Source: Rhodospirillaceae bacterium (GTDB taxonomy: Bacteria > Pseudomonadota > Alphaproteobacteria > Thalassobaculales > Thalassobaculaceae). Taken from it: 64,000 bases of DNA. The DNA lies in NCBI GenBank assembly GCA_018401495.1, contig JAGYJX010000031.1:124001-188000 (forward strand). Reading direction: 5' to 3'. Position numbers and translations under genes: made by a program. Each line of letters starts with the position of its first letter. Positions within the stretch are counted from its first letter, which is position 1. Below the pieces are notes generated by a model, which did not search any database, was not told the DNA's origin, and saw only the letters and a program-made list of their open reading frames with translations. Below are positions 1 to 9,726 of the stretch, one piece after another.

Positions 1-1
1 G

Positions 2-112
2 TTCTGGGGCGCCGGCAAGCCTGCCGAGGCGTTGGCCGGGCCGATGGCGGCCAAGGGTCGCTACTGGCTTCTGCTCCCGAACGGCATCGACCCGACGGCC
101 GCGCCGGGTTGA
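2..112 (+). CDS. 3' end of an unidentified protein gene
   Basis: Only the last 36 codons lie in the window, in the frame that ends at the TGA at 110-112. The tail is Gly/Ala/Pro-rich with a short hydrophobic stretch (YWLLLP) just before the end. There is not enough sequence to assign a family. It is read in the same direction as lutA, whose start is 87 bases further on, so it could be the preceding gene of the same transcript, but nothing here shows a functional link. Confidence 0.4.
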   Translation, partial: FWGAGKPAEALAGPMAAKGRYWLLLPNGIDPTAAPG

Positions 113-199
113 TCCGGCCGACCCTGGACGACGCCTGCCTTGCCCCGCCTTCCGGCGCGTGCTAGCCGGTTCCGCTTGAATTCAGCCGAGGAGCCATCA

Positions 200-970
200 A
201 TGACCCGTGCCGGTCCGCGCGTCGGCCTGTTCGTTACCTGCCTCGTCGACCTCTACCGGCCGACCGTCGGGTTCGCCGCCGTCAAGCTGATGGAGGATGC
301 CGGCTGCACGGTCGAGGTGCCGGCGGCGCAGACCTGCTGCGGGCAGCCGGCGTTCAACTCGGGCGATACCGCCGACGCCAAGGCGGTGGCACGCGGCGTG
401 ATCGACGCCTTCGACGGCTATGACTATGTGGTGGCGCCCTCCGGCTCCTGCGCCGGCATGATCCATGAGCACTATCCGGCGCTGTTCGCCGACGAGCCGG
501 AAACGGCGCTGCGCGCGCAGCACCTCGCCAAGCGGACCCATGAGCTGGTGTCCTTCCTGGTGGATATCCTGAAGGTCGAGCGCGTCGCCGCGGTCTTCCC
601 CGGCACCGTCACCTACCACGATTCCTGCTCGGGCCTGCGCGAGCTGCAGGTCAAGGCACAGCCGCGCCGGTTGCTGGGGTCGGTGGACGGACTGACGCTG
701 ACGGAACTGCCAAGCGCCGAGATCTGCTGTGGCTTCGGCGGAACGTTCTGCGTCAAGTATCCCGAGATTTCCGACAAGATGGTCACCGACAAGGCGCAGG
801 ACGTCGTCGCCACCGGCGCCGGCACCCTGCTGGCCGGTGACCTCGGCTGCCTGCTGAACATGGCCGGCAAGCTGAGCCGGCTCGGAGCCGACACGAAAGT
901 GCGCCACGTGGCCGAGGTGCTCGCCGGGCTGGCCGACGGGCCCGCGATCGGCGAGCCGGCGAAGGACTGA
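200..970 (+). CDS. lutA: LutA-type (Fe-S)-binding subunit of L-lactate utilisation complex
   Basis: A 256-residue protein of the LutA/YkgE family, which with LutB and LutC oxidises L-lactate to pyruvate in the cytoplasm. It carries the two CCG-type cysteine motifs of this family, QTCCGQPAF near residue 45 and EICCGFGGTFC near residue 174, which bind an iron-sulfur cluster as in glycolate-oxidase GlcF and heterodisulfide-reductase HdrB. The ATG at 200 is preferred over a longer in-frame opening because a GAGGAG ribosome site lies just upstream and the conserved VGLFVTCLVD segment begins there. It is the first gene of lutABC and is 11 bases from lutB. Confidence 0.9.
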   Translation: MTRAGPRVGLFVTCLVDLYRPTVGFAAVKLMEDAGCTVEVPAAQTCCGQPAFNSGDTADAKAVARGVIDAFDGYDYVVAPSGSCAGMIHEHYPALFADEPETALRAQHLAKRTHELVSFLVDILKVERVAAVFPGTVTYHDSCSGLRELQVKAQPRRLLGSVDGLTLTELPSAEICCGFGGTFCVKYPEISDKMVTDKAQDVVATGAGTLLAGDLGCLLNMAGKLSRLGADTKVRHVAEVLAGLADGPAIGEPAKD

Positions 971-981
971 GGAGAGCCACC

Positions 982-2403
982 ATGCAGTCCACCAGCCGGT
1001 CCTTCAAGGCGAACGCCCACCGGGCGCTCAACGACGCCGTGCTGCAGCGCGCGCTCGGCAACATCAAGACCGGCTTCCAGGAGAAGCGACGCCGGGTCGT
1101 GGAAGCGCTGCCCGAGTTCGAGGCGCTGCGCGACAGCGGGCGGGACATCAAGAACCACACCCTGGCGCATCTCGACTTCTACCTCGAACGGTTCGAGGAG
1201 AAGGTGATCGCCAACGGCGGGACGGTGCACTGGTGCCGGACACCGGCCGAGGCGCGAGAGACCATCCTGGCGATCTGCCGGCGCCGCGAGGCCCGCACCG
1301 TCACCAAAGGCAAGTCGATGGTGGCCGAGGAGATCGGCCTCAACGCGTTCCTGGAGGCGAACGCGATCGAGCCGGTGGAGACCGATCTCGGCGAGTACAT
1401 CATCCAGATCCGAAACGAGCCGCCGAGCCACATCATCGCGCCGGCCATTCACGTGACGCGCGAACAGATCGCCGAGGACTTTCGCCGCCATCACACGGAG
1501 CTGGACCCGGCGCGCCGGCTGGAGGAGCCCGGCGACTTCACCGACGAGGCGCGAGCCCAGCTTCGCGACCGCTATTTCCAAGCCGATGTCGGCATCACCG
1601 GGGCCAATTTCCTGATCGCCGAGACCGGATCCACCGTGATCGTCACCAACGAGGGCAACGGGGACATGACCCAGCTCCTCGGCAAGTGCCACGTGGTGAT
1701 CGCCAGCCTGGAGAAGGTCGTCCCGACCCTCGACGACGCGGCCACCATCCTGCGCCTGCTGGCCCGCTCGGCGACCGGTCAGGAGATGTCGGTCTACACC
1801 ACCTTCTCGACCGGGCCGCGCCGGCCCGACGACCTCGACGGCCCGGAGGAGTTCCACGTCGTGCTGCTCGACAACGGCCGCTCGGCGATGCTCGGGACCC
1901 AGTTCCAGGACATGCTGCGCTGCATCCGGTGTGCGGCCTGCATGAACCACTGCCCGGTCTACGCCGCCGTCGGCGGCCACGCCTATGGCTGGGTCTATCC
2001 CGGGCCGATGGGCGCCGTGCTGACGCCGTCGCTGATCGGCGTCGAGGAGGCCGGGCACCTGCCGAACGCCTCGACCTTCTGCGGCCGGTGCGAGAGCGTG
2101 TGCCCGATGCGCATACCGCTGCCCAAGATGATGCGCCACTATCGGACCCGCGAGTTCGAGCGCGGGCTGGCGCCGCCAATGGCGAAGGGCGGGCTGGCGG
2201 TGTGGGCGTTCCTGGCCACCCGCCCGACGCTCTATCGTTTCGTTACAGGAATGGCCGCGCGGGTGCTCGGCGCGCTCGGCCGGCGCACCGGGCGGTTCAA
2301 GAGCCTGCCGCTCGCCGGCGGCTGGACCGGGGTTCGCGACATGCCGGCCCCCGAGGGCCGCAGCTTCCACGCGCTGTGGGCCGAGCGGAGGGGAGGGCGA
2401 TGA
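982..2403 (+). CDS. lutB: LutB-type iron-sulfur protein of L-lactate utilisation
   Basis: A 473-residue LutB/YkgF family protein, the electron-transfer subunit of the lactate oxidation complex. The N-terminal two thirds is the LUD-type domain, including the AETGSTVIVTNEGNG segment. The C-terminal part has a ferredoxin-like 4Fe-4S pair: CIRCAACMNHCP near residues 313-324 and CGRCESVCP near 366-374. Length and domain order are normal. A GGAGAG ribosome site precedes the ATG. The stop overlaps the start of lutC as ATGA, so the two are translationally coupled. No LutP-type lactate permease is visible in the window. Confidence 0.92.
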   Translation: MQSTSRSFKANAHRALNDAVLQRALGNIKTGFQEKRRRVVEALPEFEALRDSGRDIKNHTLAHLDFYLERFEEKVIANGGTVHWCRTPAEARETILAICRRREARTVTKGKSMVAEEIGLNAFLEANAIEPVETDLGEYIIQIRNEPPSHIIAPAIHVTREQIAEDFRRHHTELDPARRLEEPGDFTDEARAQLRDRYFQADVGITGANFLIAETGSTVIVTNEGNGDMTQLLGKCHVVIASLEKVVPTLDDAATILRLLARSATGQEMSVYTTFSTGPRRPDDLDGPEEFHVVLLDNGRSAMLGTQFQDMLRCIRCAACMNHCPVYAAVGGHAYGWVYPGPMGAVLTPSLIGVEEAGHLPNASTFCGRCESVCPMRIPLPKMMRHYRTREFERGLAPPMAKGGLAVWAFLATRPTLYRFVTGMAARVLGALGRRTGRFKSLPLAGGWTGVRDMPAPEGRSFHALWAERRGGR

Positions 2404-3094
2404 GCGCCGCGCGCGACCAGATCCTGGGCTCGATCCGCAAATCTCTCGGCCGCGAGGCGATGGCCGGCGAGGCCGCGGCCGACCTGCACCAGCGGCTCGC
2501 AACGCCCGTTCGCAACCTGATTCCCGCCCGCACCGCCGGCCTCGACGCCGAGGCAATGGTCCGCCTCCTGGTGACCAAGCTCGGTGAAGGCGCCTGCACC
2601 GTCGACGAGGCGGCGTCGATGTCGGAGGTGCCGGCCCGGGTCGCGGCCTGGCTGCAGCGCGAAAACCTGCCGGCCCGGGTGATCCAGGCGCCGGCGCTGA
2701 AGGACGCGCCTCGACTGGTCGACCGCCCCGACCCTCGAGGTGGCGACGGGTGCCGCCGACGGCAGCGAGGATACCAGCGTGACGCCCGCCTTCGCGGCGA
2801 TCGCCGAGACCGGGACACTGATGCTGCTGTCGGACGCCAGCTCGCCGACAGGCCTGAACTTCCTGCCCGAGAACCACATCGCCGTGGTGCGCCGCAGCCA
2901 GGTGGTCGGGCCGCTCGAGGATCGCCTGGTCGCGGCTGCGGGCGGCGCGGGCCCGCGCCGACGGCGATGGCCACACCATGCCGCGCAGCGTCAACCTGAT
3001 CTCCGGGCCATCGCGCACCGCCGACATCGAACAACGCATCCAGATGGGAGCCCATGGGCCGCGCCGGATGCATGTGATCGTGGTCGACGGCTGA
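2400..3094 (+). CDS. lutC: LutC-type subunit of L-lactate utilisation (frame broken twice)
   Basis: LutC/YkgG (LUD domain) family, about 231 residues after repair. The start overlaps lutB. The protein is clear in three successive frames: an N-terminal half to about 2705, then a middle with the family signature AFAAIAETGTLML, then a C-terminus with PRSVNLISGPSRTADIE and the final VIVVDG. Both shifts are +1. The first is explained by one extra C at 2709-2710, which restores LDWSTAPTLEV. The second is explained by one extra G at 2934-2935, which restores ALRAARARADGDGHT. All expected parts are present, so sequencing error is likelier than decay. Confidence 0.82.
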
Positions 3095-3117
3095 GCGTCC
3101 AGGGCACCGCCACCGCC

Positions 3118-3753
3118 ATGAGCCGGCGTCGCCCTTCTCGCGACGAGATCGAGCTGTTCGATCGGGTGGTGTCGGATGTCGACCCCCTCAGGCGCCGCCG
3201 GCGCGGCAAGGTTCCGGTCGTCGAGGCGCTGCCGCCCACCCCGCCTCCCCTGCCGGACCAGGCGCCGGCAAAGCCGGCACCGGCTCGGGCGGTGGTGCCG
3301 CCCGCCCCGCCGACCCCGCCGCCGTCGGCCCCGGCCGGCCCGGCTCACCTGTCCGAGCACGCCCACGGCGCCGCACCCGGCATCGATCGCCGCACCCAGC
3401 TTCGGCTCAAGCGCGGTCAGTTTGCGATCGAGGCCCGCCTGGACCTGCATGGGATGAGCCGGGAGCGCGCCCATGTCGGGCTGAACGGGTTTCTGGCCCG
3501 GCAGGCGGCGCTGGGCCGGCGCTGCGTGCTGGTGATCACCGGCAAGGGCCGCCCGACGCCGGAATGGGGATCCGAGGAGCGTGAGATCGGGGTGATCCGC
3601 CGTGCCCTTCCCGGATGGCTCGGCGACCACCCGAACAAGGAGCGGGTGCTGGCGTTCGCTCCGGCGATGCCTCAGGACGGCGGCTCCGGCGCCTGGTATG
3701 TGCTGCTGCGCCGGCGCCGGGAGGACGGCCCGTCCGGGGGCGCCGGCGCATGA
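3118..3753 (+). CDS. Smr domain protein with proline-rich linker
   Basis: A 211-residue protein. Residues 1-40 are basic. Residues 40-80 are a Pro/Ala-rich low-complexity linker. The C-terminal half is an Smr (small MutS-related) domain with the conserved LDLHGM box near residue 108 and ITGKG near residue 139. Smr domains bind or nick nucleic acid; stand-alone bacterial versions act in translation or RNA quality control in some species, but the substrate here is unknown. The ATG at 3118 lies 23 bases after lutC. Its stop overlaps the start of the following XRE gene (ATGA), so the two are coupled. Confidence 0.85.
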   Translation: MSRRRPSRDEIELFDRVVSDVDPLRRRRRGKVPVVEALPPTPPPLPDQAPAKPAPARAVVPPAPPTPPPSAPAGPAHLSEHAHGAAPGIDRRTQLRLKRGQFAIEARLDLHGMSRERAHVGLNGFLARQAALGRRCVLVITGKGRPTPEWGSEEREIGVIRRALPGWLGDHPNKERVLAFAPAMPQDGGSGAWYVLLRRRREDGPSGGAGA

Positions 3754-4103
3754 CACCGCTCGGTCTTCGATTGCGGAAACTGCGCGTCGCGCGCGGGGTC
3801 ACCCTCGCCGAGATGGCGGTCGCGCTCGGTGTGTCGCCGGCCTATCTGTCCGCCCTCGAGCACGGCAAGCGGGGCGTTCCGCGGCCGGTCTTCCTCGAAA
3901 TGATCAACGGCTACTTCAACCTCGGCTGGGACGACGCCGAGGACTTGCGGCAACTGGCGGCGATCTCCAACCCGCGGGTCGTCCTGGACACCGCCGGTCT
4001 GAGCCCCAAGGCGACGGAACTGGCCAACCGACTGGCGGAGCGGATCGCCGAGCTCGACGACGCTCGCCTCGACACCCTGCTGGCCGAGATCGAGGAACCC
4101 TGA
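3750..4103 (+). CDS. XRE-family helix-turn-helix protein
   Basis: A 117-residue protein. Residues 5-60 form a Cro/C1-type HTH domain with the recognition segment VSPAYLSALEHGKRG. The C-terminal 50 residues are helical with no recognisable ligand domain. Start and stop overlap with the smr gene shows co-translation, so it probably controls or works with that gene. The target operator cannot be read from the sequence. It converges with dapB, 12 bases separating the two stops. Confidence 0.8.
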   Translation: MTPLGLRLRKLRVARGVTLAEMAVALGVSPAYLSALEHGKRGVPRPVFLEMINGYFNLGWDDAEDLRQLAAISNPRVVLDTAGLSPKATELANRLAERIAELDDARLDTLLAEIEEP

Positions 4104-4115
4104 GCGCCGTTCAGG

Positions 4116-4916
4116 CTAGAGGCCGAGCACGTCGCGCATGCTGTACAGGCCGGGTTCCCGGTTCGCGGCCCAGCGCGCCGCGGCCACCGCCCCGTTGGCG
4201 AAGATGTGACGGCCACCGGCGCGGTGCCCGAGCTCGATGCGCTCCGCCGGCCCGGCGAACACCACCGTGTGTTCGCCGACCACGTCGCCGCCGCGCATCG
4301 TTGCGAATCCGATCTGACCGGGTATCCGGGGTCCGGTGTGGCCCTCGCGCGACAGAACGGCGACGTCCTCGAAACGCCGGCCGCGTCCCTGTGCTGCCGC
4401 CCGGCCGAGTCCGATCGCGGTGCCCGACGGCGCGTCGACCTTGCGGTTGTGGTGCATCTCGACGATCTCGACGTCCCACGGCTCGCCCAGGGTTGCGGCG
4501 ACCCGCTCGACCAGCGCGAGCAGCAGGTTGACACCGACGCTCATGTTCGGAGCGTAAACCAGCGGGATGCGGGTTGCCGCGGCAGCGAGCTCGGCCTCCT
4601 GGGCAGCCGTCAGACCGGTGGTGCCGGTCACGAACGGGGTCCCGGCGGCGGCGGCGGCGTGGGCGTGAGTGATCGCGGCATCGGGCAGGGTGAAGTCGAT
4701 CACCACGTCGGACTCGAGCAGGTCGGCGATCCGGTCGGACGTCTTCAGGCCTATCGGAGCAAGGCCGGCGAGCGAGCCCGCGTCGGCGCCCAAATCGGCA
4801 CTACCGGCCCTTACGCCGGCCGCGGCGAGCGTCACTCCCTCGGTTTCGGCGACCGCCTTGACGATCATCCGGCCCATCCGCCCGTTGGCTCCGAACACGC
4901 CGATCCGAACGCTCAT
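4116..4916 (-). CDS. dapB: 4-hydroxy-tetrahydrodipicolinate reductase
   Basis: A 266-residue cytoplasmic enzyme that reduces hydroxytetrahydrodipicolinate with NAD(P)H in lysine and meso-diaminopimelate synthesis. The dinucleotide-binding motif GANGRMG is at residues 9-15. The catalytic EMHHNRKVDAPSGTA segment near residue 155 carries the catalytic His and the substrate Lys. FVTGTTG near residue 95 is also typical. Length is normal. It follows dnaJ on the same strand in many alphaproteobacteria, but here a padR gene lies between them on the opposite strand. Confidence 0.95.
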   Translation of the reverse strand: MSVRIGVFGANGRMGRMIVKAVAETEGVTLAAAGVRAGSADLGADAGSLAGLAPIGLKTSDRIADLLESDVVIDFTLPDAAITHAHAAAAAGTPFVTGTTGLTAAQEAELAAAATRIPLVYAPNMSVGVNLLLALVERVAATLGEPWDVEIVEMHHNRKVDAPSGTAIGLGRAAAQGRGRRFEDVAVLSREGHTGPRIPGQIGFATMRGGDVVGEHTVVFAGPAERIELGHRAGGRHIFANGAVAAARWAANREPGLYSMRDVLGL

Positions 4917-4987
4917 GCGACATCCTCCCCTACGGCGGCGGCTGGCCTCGCCCAGCCTTTGCGAGGGATCGGAACATTCCTGATGGA

Positions 4988-5049
4988 TTGTCTAAAGAGA
5001 GACCTTCAATATGCTCGATATTATGTTAGTTTCGGTTCGTTATACTCGA
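4988..5049 (+). promoter_or_regulatory. AT-rich promoter region of the padR gene with direct repeats
   Basis: An AT-rich stretch unlike its surroundings. A promoter-like pair TTGTCT (4988-4993) and TATGCT (5010-5015) has a 16-base spacer. A second -10-like TATACT lies at 5041-5046. The near-identical nonamers TATGCTCGA (5010) and TATACTCGA (5041) are 31 bases apart, about three helical turns, and each coincides with a -10-like element. This suggests an autoregulatory operator for the PadR protein. It is inferred from sequence only. Confidence 0.45.
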
Positions 5050-5069
5050 CCGATGAACGGAGATTCAGG

Positions 5070-5597
5070 ATGGACGTAGGCACCCTTTGCCTCGGGGTCC
5101 TCAGCTTCGGAGAGACATCCGGATACGGTATAAGGCGCGCGGTGGCGGATTGGTTCCGCCACTTCGGGCAGGCGAGCCTGGGCGCGATCTACCCGGCCTT
5201 GGCGAAGTTGACGGCGCGTGGCGCGATCGAGGTGGTCGGGGCCGCCGACGCTCCACTCGAGAAGCGGGTTTTCCGGATTACCGACAAAGGCCGCGCGGAG
5301 CTGGCCGCCGCCGCGGCCGCCAGCGACGGCAGCGAGGTGGTGCGCTCGCCGTTCCTGGCGGGAATGTTCTTCGCGCACCTGCTGCAGATGGACGATGTCC
5401 ACCGTTTGATGAACGAGCGGCTTGCCGGGCTGCGCGGCGAGCAGCGCCGGCTGCGCAGCCTGCCCGCGGATACCATGACCGAGGGACAGCGCTTCACGAT
5501 CCGGTACTCGCAGGCCGTCATCACCGCGGCGATCGATTTTCTGGACCACGAGGGCCGGGCGATCGTCAACGCCATCGATCGCGAGAAAACCCCATAG
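5070..5597 (+). CDS. PadR family transcriptional regulator
   Basis: A 175-residue protein with an N-terminal PadR winged helix: FGETSGYGIRRAV, then LGAIYPALAKLTARGAIE at about residues 35-52, then a wing ending in RVFRITDKGRAEL. The C-terminal 90 residues are the helical Vir-type dimerisation domain (about FLAGMFFAHLL to the end). Start 5070 has a GGAG ribosome site and places the first helix of the domain at the N-terminus. The neighbours dapB and dnaJ point away from it, so the regulated gene may be itself or elsewhere. Inducer unknown. Confidence 0.85.
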   Translation: MDVGTLCLGVLSFGETSGYGIRRAVADWFRHFGQASLGAIYPALAKLTARGAIEVVGAADAPLEKRVFRITDKGRAELAAAAAASDGSEVVRSPFLAGMFFAHLLQMDDVHRLMNERLAGLRGEQRRLRSLPADTMTEGQRFTIRYSQAVITAAIDFLDHEGRAIVNAIDREKTP

Positions 5598-5602
5598 AAT
5601 CA

Positions 5603-5616
5603 AGGGGACTACCCCT
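5603..5616. terminator. Small hairpin between convergent padR and dnaJ
   Basis: AGGGG, a four-base loop ACTA, then CCCCT, followed by AATT. It lies six bases after the padR stop and about 55 bases beyond the dnaJ stop. It is symmetrical and could end transcription from both sides, but the stem is short and there is no real U-run. Confidence 0.35.
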
Positions 5617-5670
5617 AATTCGTCGGCGCGCTACCGGGCTGCGGGCGGTATGACCGGCAGCCTTGGTCCG

Positions 5671-6799
5671 CTAGTCTCGCAGATCGTCCCAAAGTTCCTT
5701 GACCTTGTCGAAGAAGCTGTGGCTCTGCGGACTGGTGGTGTCGGTGCCGGCTTCGGAGGTGAATTCCTCCAGCAGCTCGCGTTGCCGCTTGGTCAGGTTC
5801 ATCGGCGTCTCGACGGCGACCTCGACGTACATGTCGCCGCGCGACGGGCTGCGCAGGACCGACATGCCCTTGCCCTTCAAGCGGAACTGACGGCCGGATT
5901 GAGTCCCGGCCGGCACCGCAAGCCGGGCGCGCGAGCCTTCGATGGTCGGGACCTCGATCTGACCGCCCAGTGCCGCGGTCACCATGGCGACCGGTACCCG
6001 GCAATGGATGTCCGCGCCCTCGCGCATGAAAATCGCGTGTGGTTCGATCGACAGAAACAGGTACAGGTCTCCCGGGGCGGCGCCGCGCATCCCGGCCTCG
6101 CCTTCGCCGGCCAGCCTGATGCGGGTGCCGTCCTCGACACCGGCCGGAATGTTCACCGACAGCGTCTTTTCCTTGCGCTGTCGTCCCGATCCGCCGCAGG
6201 TCCGGCACGGATTCTCGATCACCTGGCCCACCCGCCGCAGGCGGGCAGGTCCGTTCGATGGTGAAAAAGCCCTGCTGGGCCCGCACCTTTCCGGCGCCAT
6301 GGCAGGTCGGGCATGACACCGGCTTGGAGCCCTTTTCGGCGCCGCTGCCGCCACAGGGCTCGCAGGCCGTCGAGGTCGGGATTCTGATTTCGGTCTGGCG
6401 GCCCCGGAAGGCATCCTCGAGGGTGATGCTCATGTTGTAGCGAAGGTCGGAGCCGCGACCACCGCCACCGCCGCCGCGACGGGCGCCGCCCATGAACTCG
6501 CCGAACATTTCCTCGAAGATATCGGCGAACCCGCCACCGAACCCGGCGCCACCACCGGGTCGGGCGCCGCCGGATTCAAACGCTGCGTGACCGAAACGAT
6601 CGTAGGCCGCCTTCTTGTCGTCGTCCTTCAGGACGTCGTAGGCCTCGTTCAGCTCCTTGAACCGCTGCTCCGCCTCCTCGTCGCCGGGGTTGCGGTCGGG
6701 GTGGTACTGCATCGCCAGCTTGCGGTAGGCGCGCTTCAGCTCGTCCTTGGCCGCGCCGCGGGCAACCCCGAGAACGTCGTAGTAATCACGTTTCGCCAT
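5671..6799 (-). CDS. dnaJ: Chaperone DnaJ (Hsp40), frame broken in the zinc-finger region
   Basis: Co-chaperone that delivers substrates to DnaK and stimulates its ATPase. The J domain with HPD (QYHPDRN) is at residues 1-70, then a Gly/Phe-rich linker. The zinc-finger region has [16 protein letters not shown] and, in the new frame, CRTCGGSG, followed by the C-terminal substrate domain to the end near residue 377. The frame changes inside the third cysteine motif, around 6231-6241. Restoring one C and one G there gives a normal [15 protein letters not shown] with correct spacing, so two nearby single-base deletions are likelier than one insertion. Confidence 0.9.
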
Positions 6800-6832
6800 A
6801 GACCGTCACCGAGCGAGAAGGGGCCGAATGCA

Positions 6833-6875
6833 CCGCGCCCATCCTGCCGCTGGCGAGAGCGGAGAATGGGCGCGG
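6833..6875 (-). promoter_or_regulatory. Intercistronic stem-loop between dnaK and dnaJ
   Basis: A long, nearly continuous hairpin. The outer arms CCGCGCCCAT (6833-6842) and ATGGGCGCGG (6866-6875) pair perfectly. The inner arms CCGCT (6847-6851) and AGCGG (6858-6862) close on a six-base loop. It occupies much of the 104-base gap between the dnaK stop and the dnaJ start and has no U-run. It may act as an attenuator or an RNA-stability element that sets DnaK above DnaJ. The structure is seen directly; the role is inferred. Confidence 0.6.
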
Positions 6876-6903
6876 CTGTCCATCGTCGCGGCGGTCCGCG
6901 CAA

Positions 6904-8838
<1,935 letters not shown>

Positions 8839-8927
8839 GAACGTACCTCTTTCTCTGGCAGGCGGCGGAGGCCCCGAAGGCACCGTCGGCCACCCCCGAT
8901 CGGGATGATGACTGGAACTAGCCGGTA

Positions 8928-8954
8928 TATAGGCGCGTCAATGGCGCGTGCAAG
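8928..8954 (-). promoter_or_regulatory. Sigma-32 (RpoH)-type promoter for dnaK
   Basis: On the minus strand CTTGCA (8949-8954) and CCTATA (8928-8933), followed by TAC, are separated by 15 bases. This resembles the alphaproteobacterial RpoH pattern CTTG - spacer - CYTATNT. It lies about 90 bases upstream of the dnaK ATG. A TTGACG occurs within the spacer, so a sigma-70 reading is also possible. Confidence 0.5.
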
Positions 8955-9017
8955 CCGCTTGAGCCGCCGATTAGCCGGCTCCGCGGCGGCGTGGGCGCCG
9001 CGGACGGGCCTGGGCGT

Positions 9018-9650
9018 TCACGCCGTGGTGTCGACTCGCGGGTGGTCGGACGGGGCCGGACCGCCCTTGGCAACCCCGACCATGGCGGCGCGCAGCAGTC
9101 GGTCGTGCAACACGTAGCCGGGTGCCAGCAGCTGCACCACGGTGCCCGCCGGCTTGCCGGAATTCTCGATCTCGAACATCGCCTGGTGCAGGTTCGGGTC
9201 GAAGCGCTGGCCGAGCGGCTCGATCCGCTTGATGCCGTTCTTCTCGAACGCCGTCAGCAGGTCGCGCTCGGTCATCTCGACGCCGACGATCAGGTTCTTG
9301 ACGGTTTCGTCGATGGCGTCACGATCCTTCGGCGCCGCGTCGAGCGCGCGCCGCAGGTTGTCGACGGCGTTCAGCAGATCCTTGGCGAGGCTGCCGGCGG
9401 CGTAAAGACGGGTCTGTTCCTTGTCGCGGTCGGTCCGCCGCCGCACGTTCTCGGCCTCGGCGAGCGCCCGCAGCGTCTGGTCGCGAAGCTGCGCCACCTG
9501 CCCCTCGAGCTCGGCGATCCGCGCATCGCGCGGGTCGTCGCCGTCGCCGGTATCGATCGTGCCGTCGGCGTCGTACCCGACGTCCAGACCGGCGTCGTCG
9601 GGGATCGGCTGCGCGTCGGCGGGGGTGGGCTTGCTGGTATCGTTCGACAT
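9018..9650 (-). CDS. grpE: Nucleotide exchange factor GrpE
   Basis: A 210-residue protein that releases ADP from DnaK. It has an acidic N-terminal tail, a long helix from about residue 45 (ELEGQVAQLRDQTLRALAEA) with ENVRRRTDRD, and a C-terminal beta domain with RFDPNLHQAMFEI and VLHDRLLRAAMVGVAKG. Length and motif order are normal. It sits between hrcA and dnaK, as in most alphaproteobacteria. The gap to dnaK holds the dnaK promoter. Confidence 0.95.
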   Translation of the reverse strand: MSNDTSKPTPADAQPIPDDAGLDVGYDADGTIDTGDGDDPRDARIAELEGQVAQLRDQTLRALAEAENVRRRTDRDKEQTRLYAAGSLAKDLLNAVDNLRRALDAAPKDRDAIDETVKNLIVGVEMTERDLLTAFEKNGIKRIEPLGQRFDPNLHQAMFEIENSGKPAGTVVQLLAPGYVLHDRLLRAAMVGVAKGGPAPSDHPRVDTTA

Positions 9651-9726
9651 TCCAGATTGTCCTCGGTGAGCGTACTCCGTCCCGGTCGGCCGCTATGTAG
9701 GACGCCGCGGCGCCGATGAAAAGCGT

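Noticed and set aside
613-3756. A 1047-codon open frame on the minus strand over lutABC and smr
   Set aside because: It is a mirror of the real genes on the other strand. GC-rich third positions leave few stops, and its translation is Arg/Gly/Ala-rich without any family motif.
6229-6245. A single +1 insertion in dnaJ
   Set aside because: That repair gives [11 protein letters not shown], which loses a zinc-binding Cys and is one residue short. Two single-base deletions restore the CXXCXGXG spacing.
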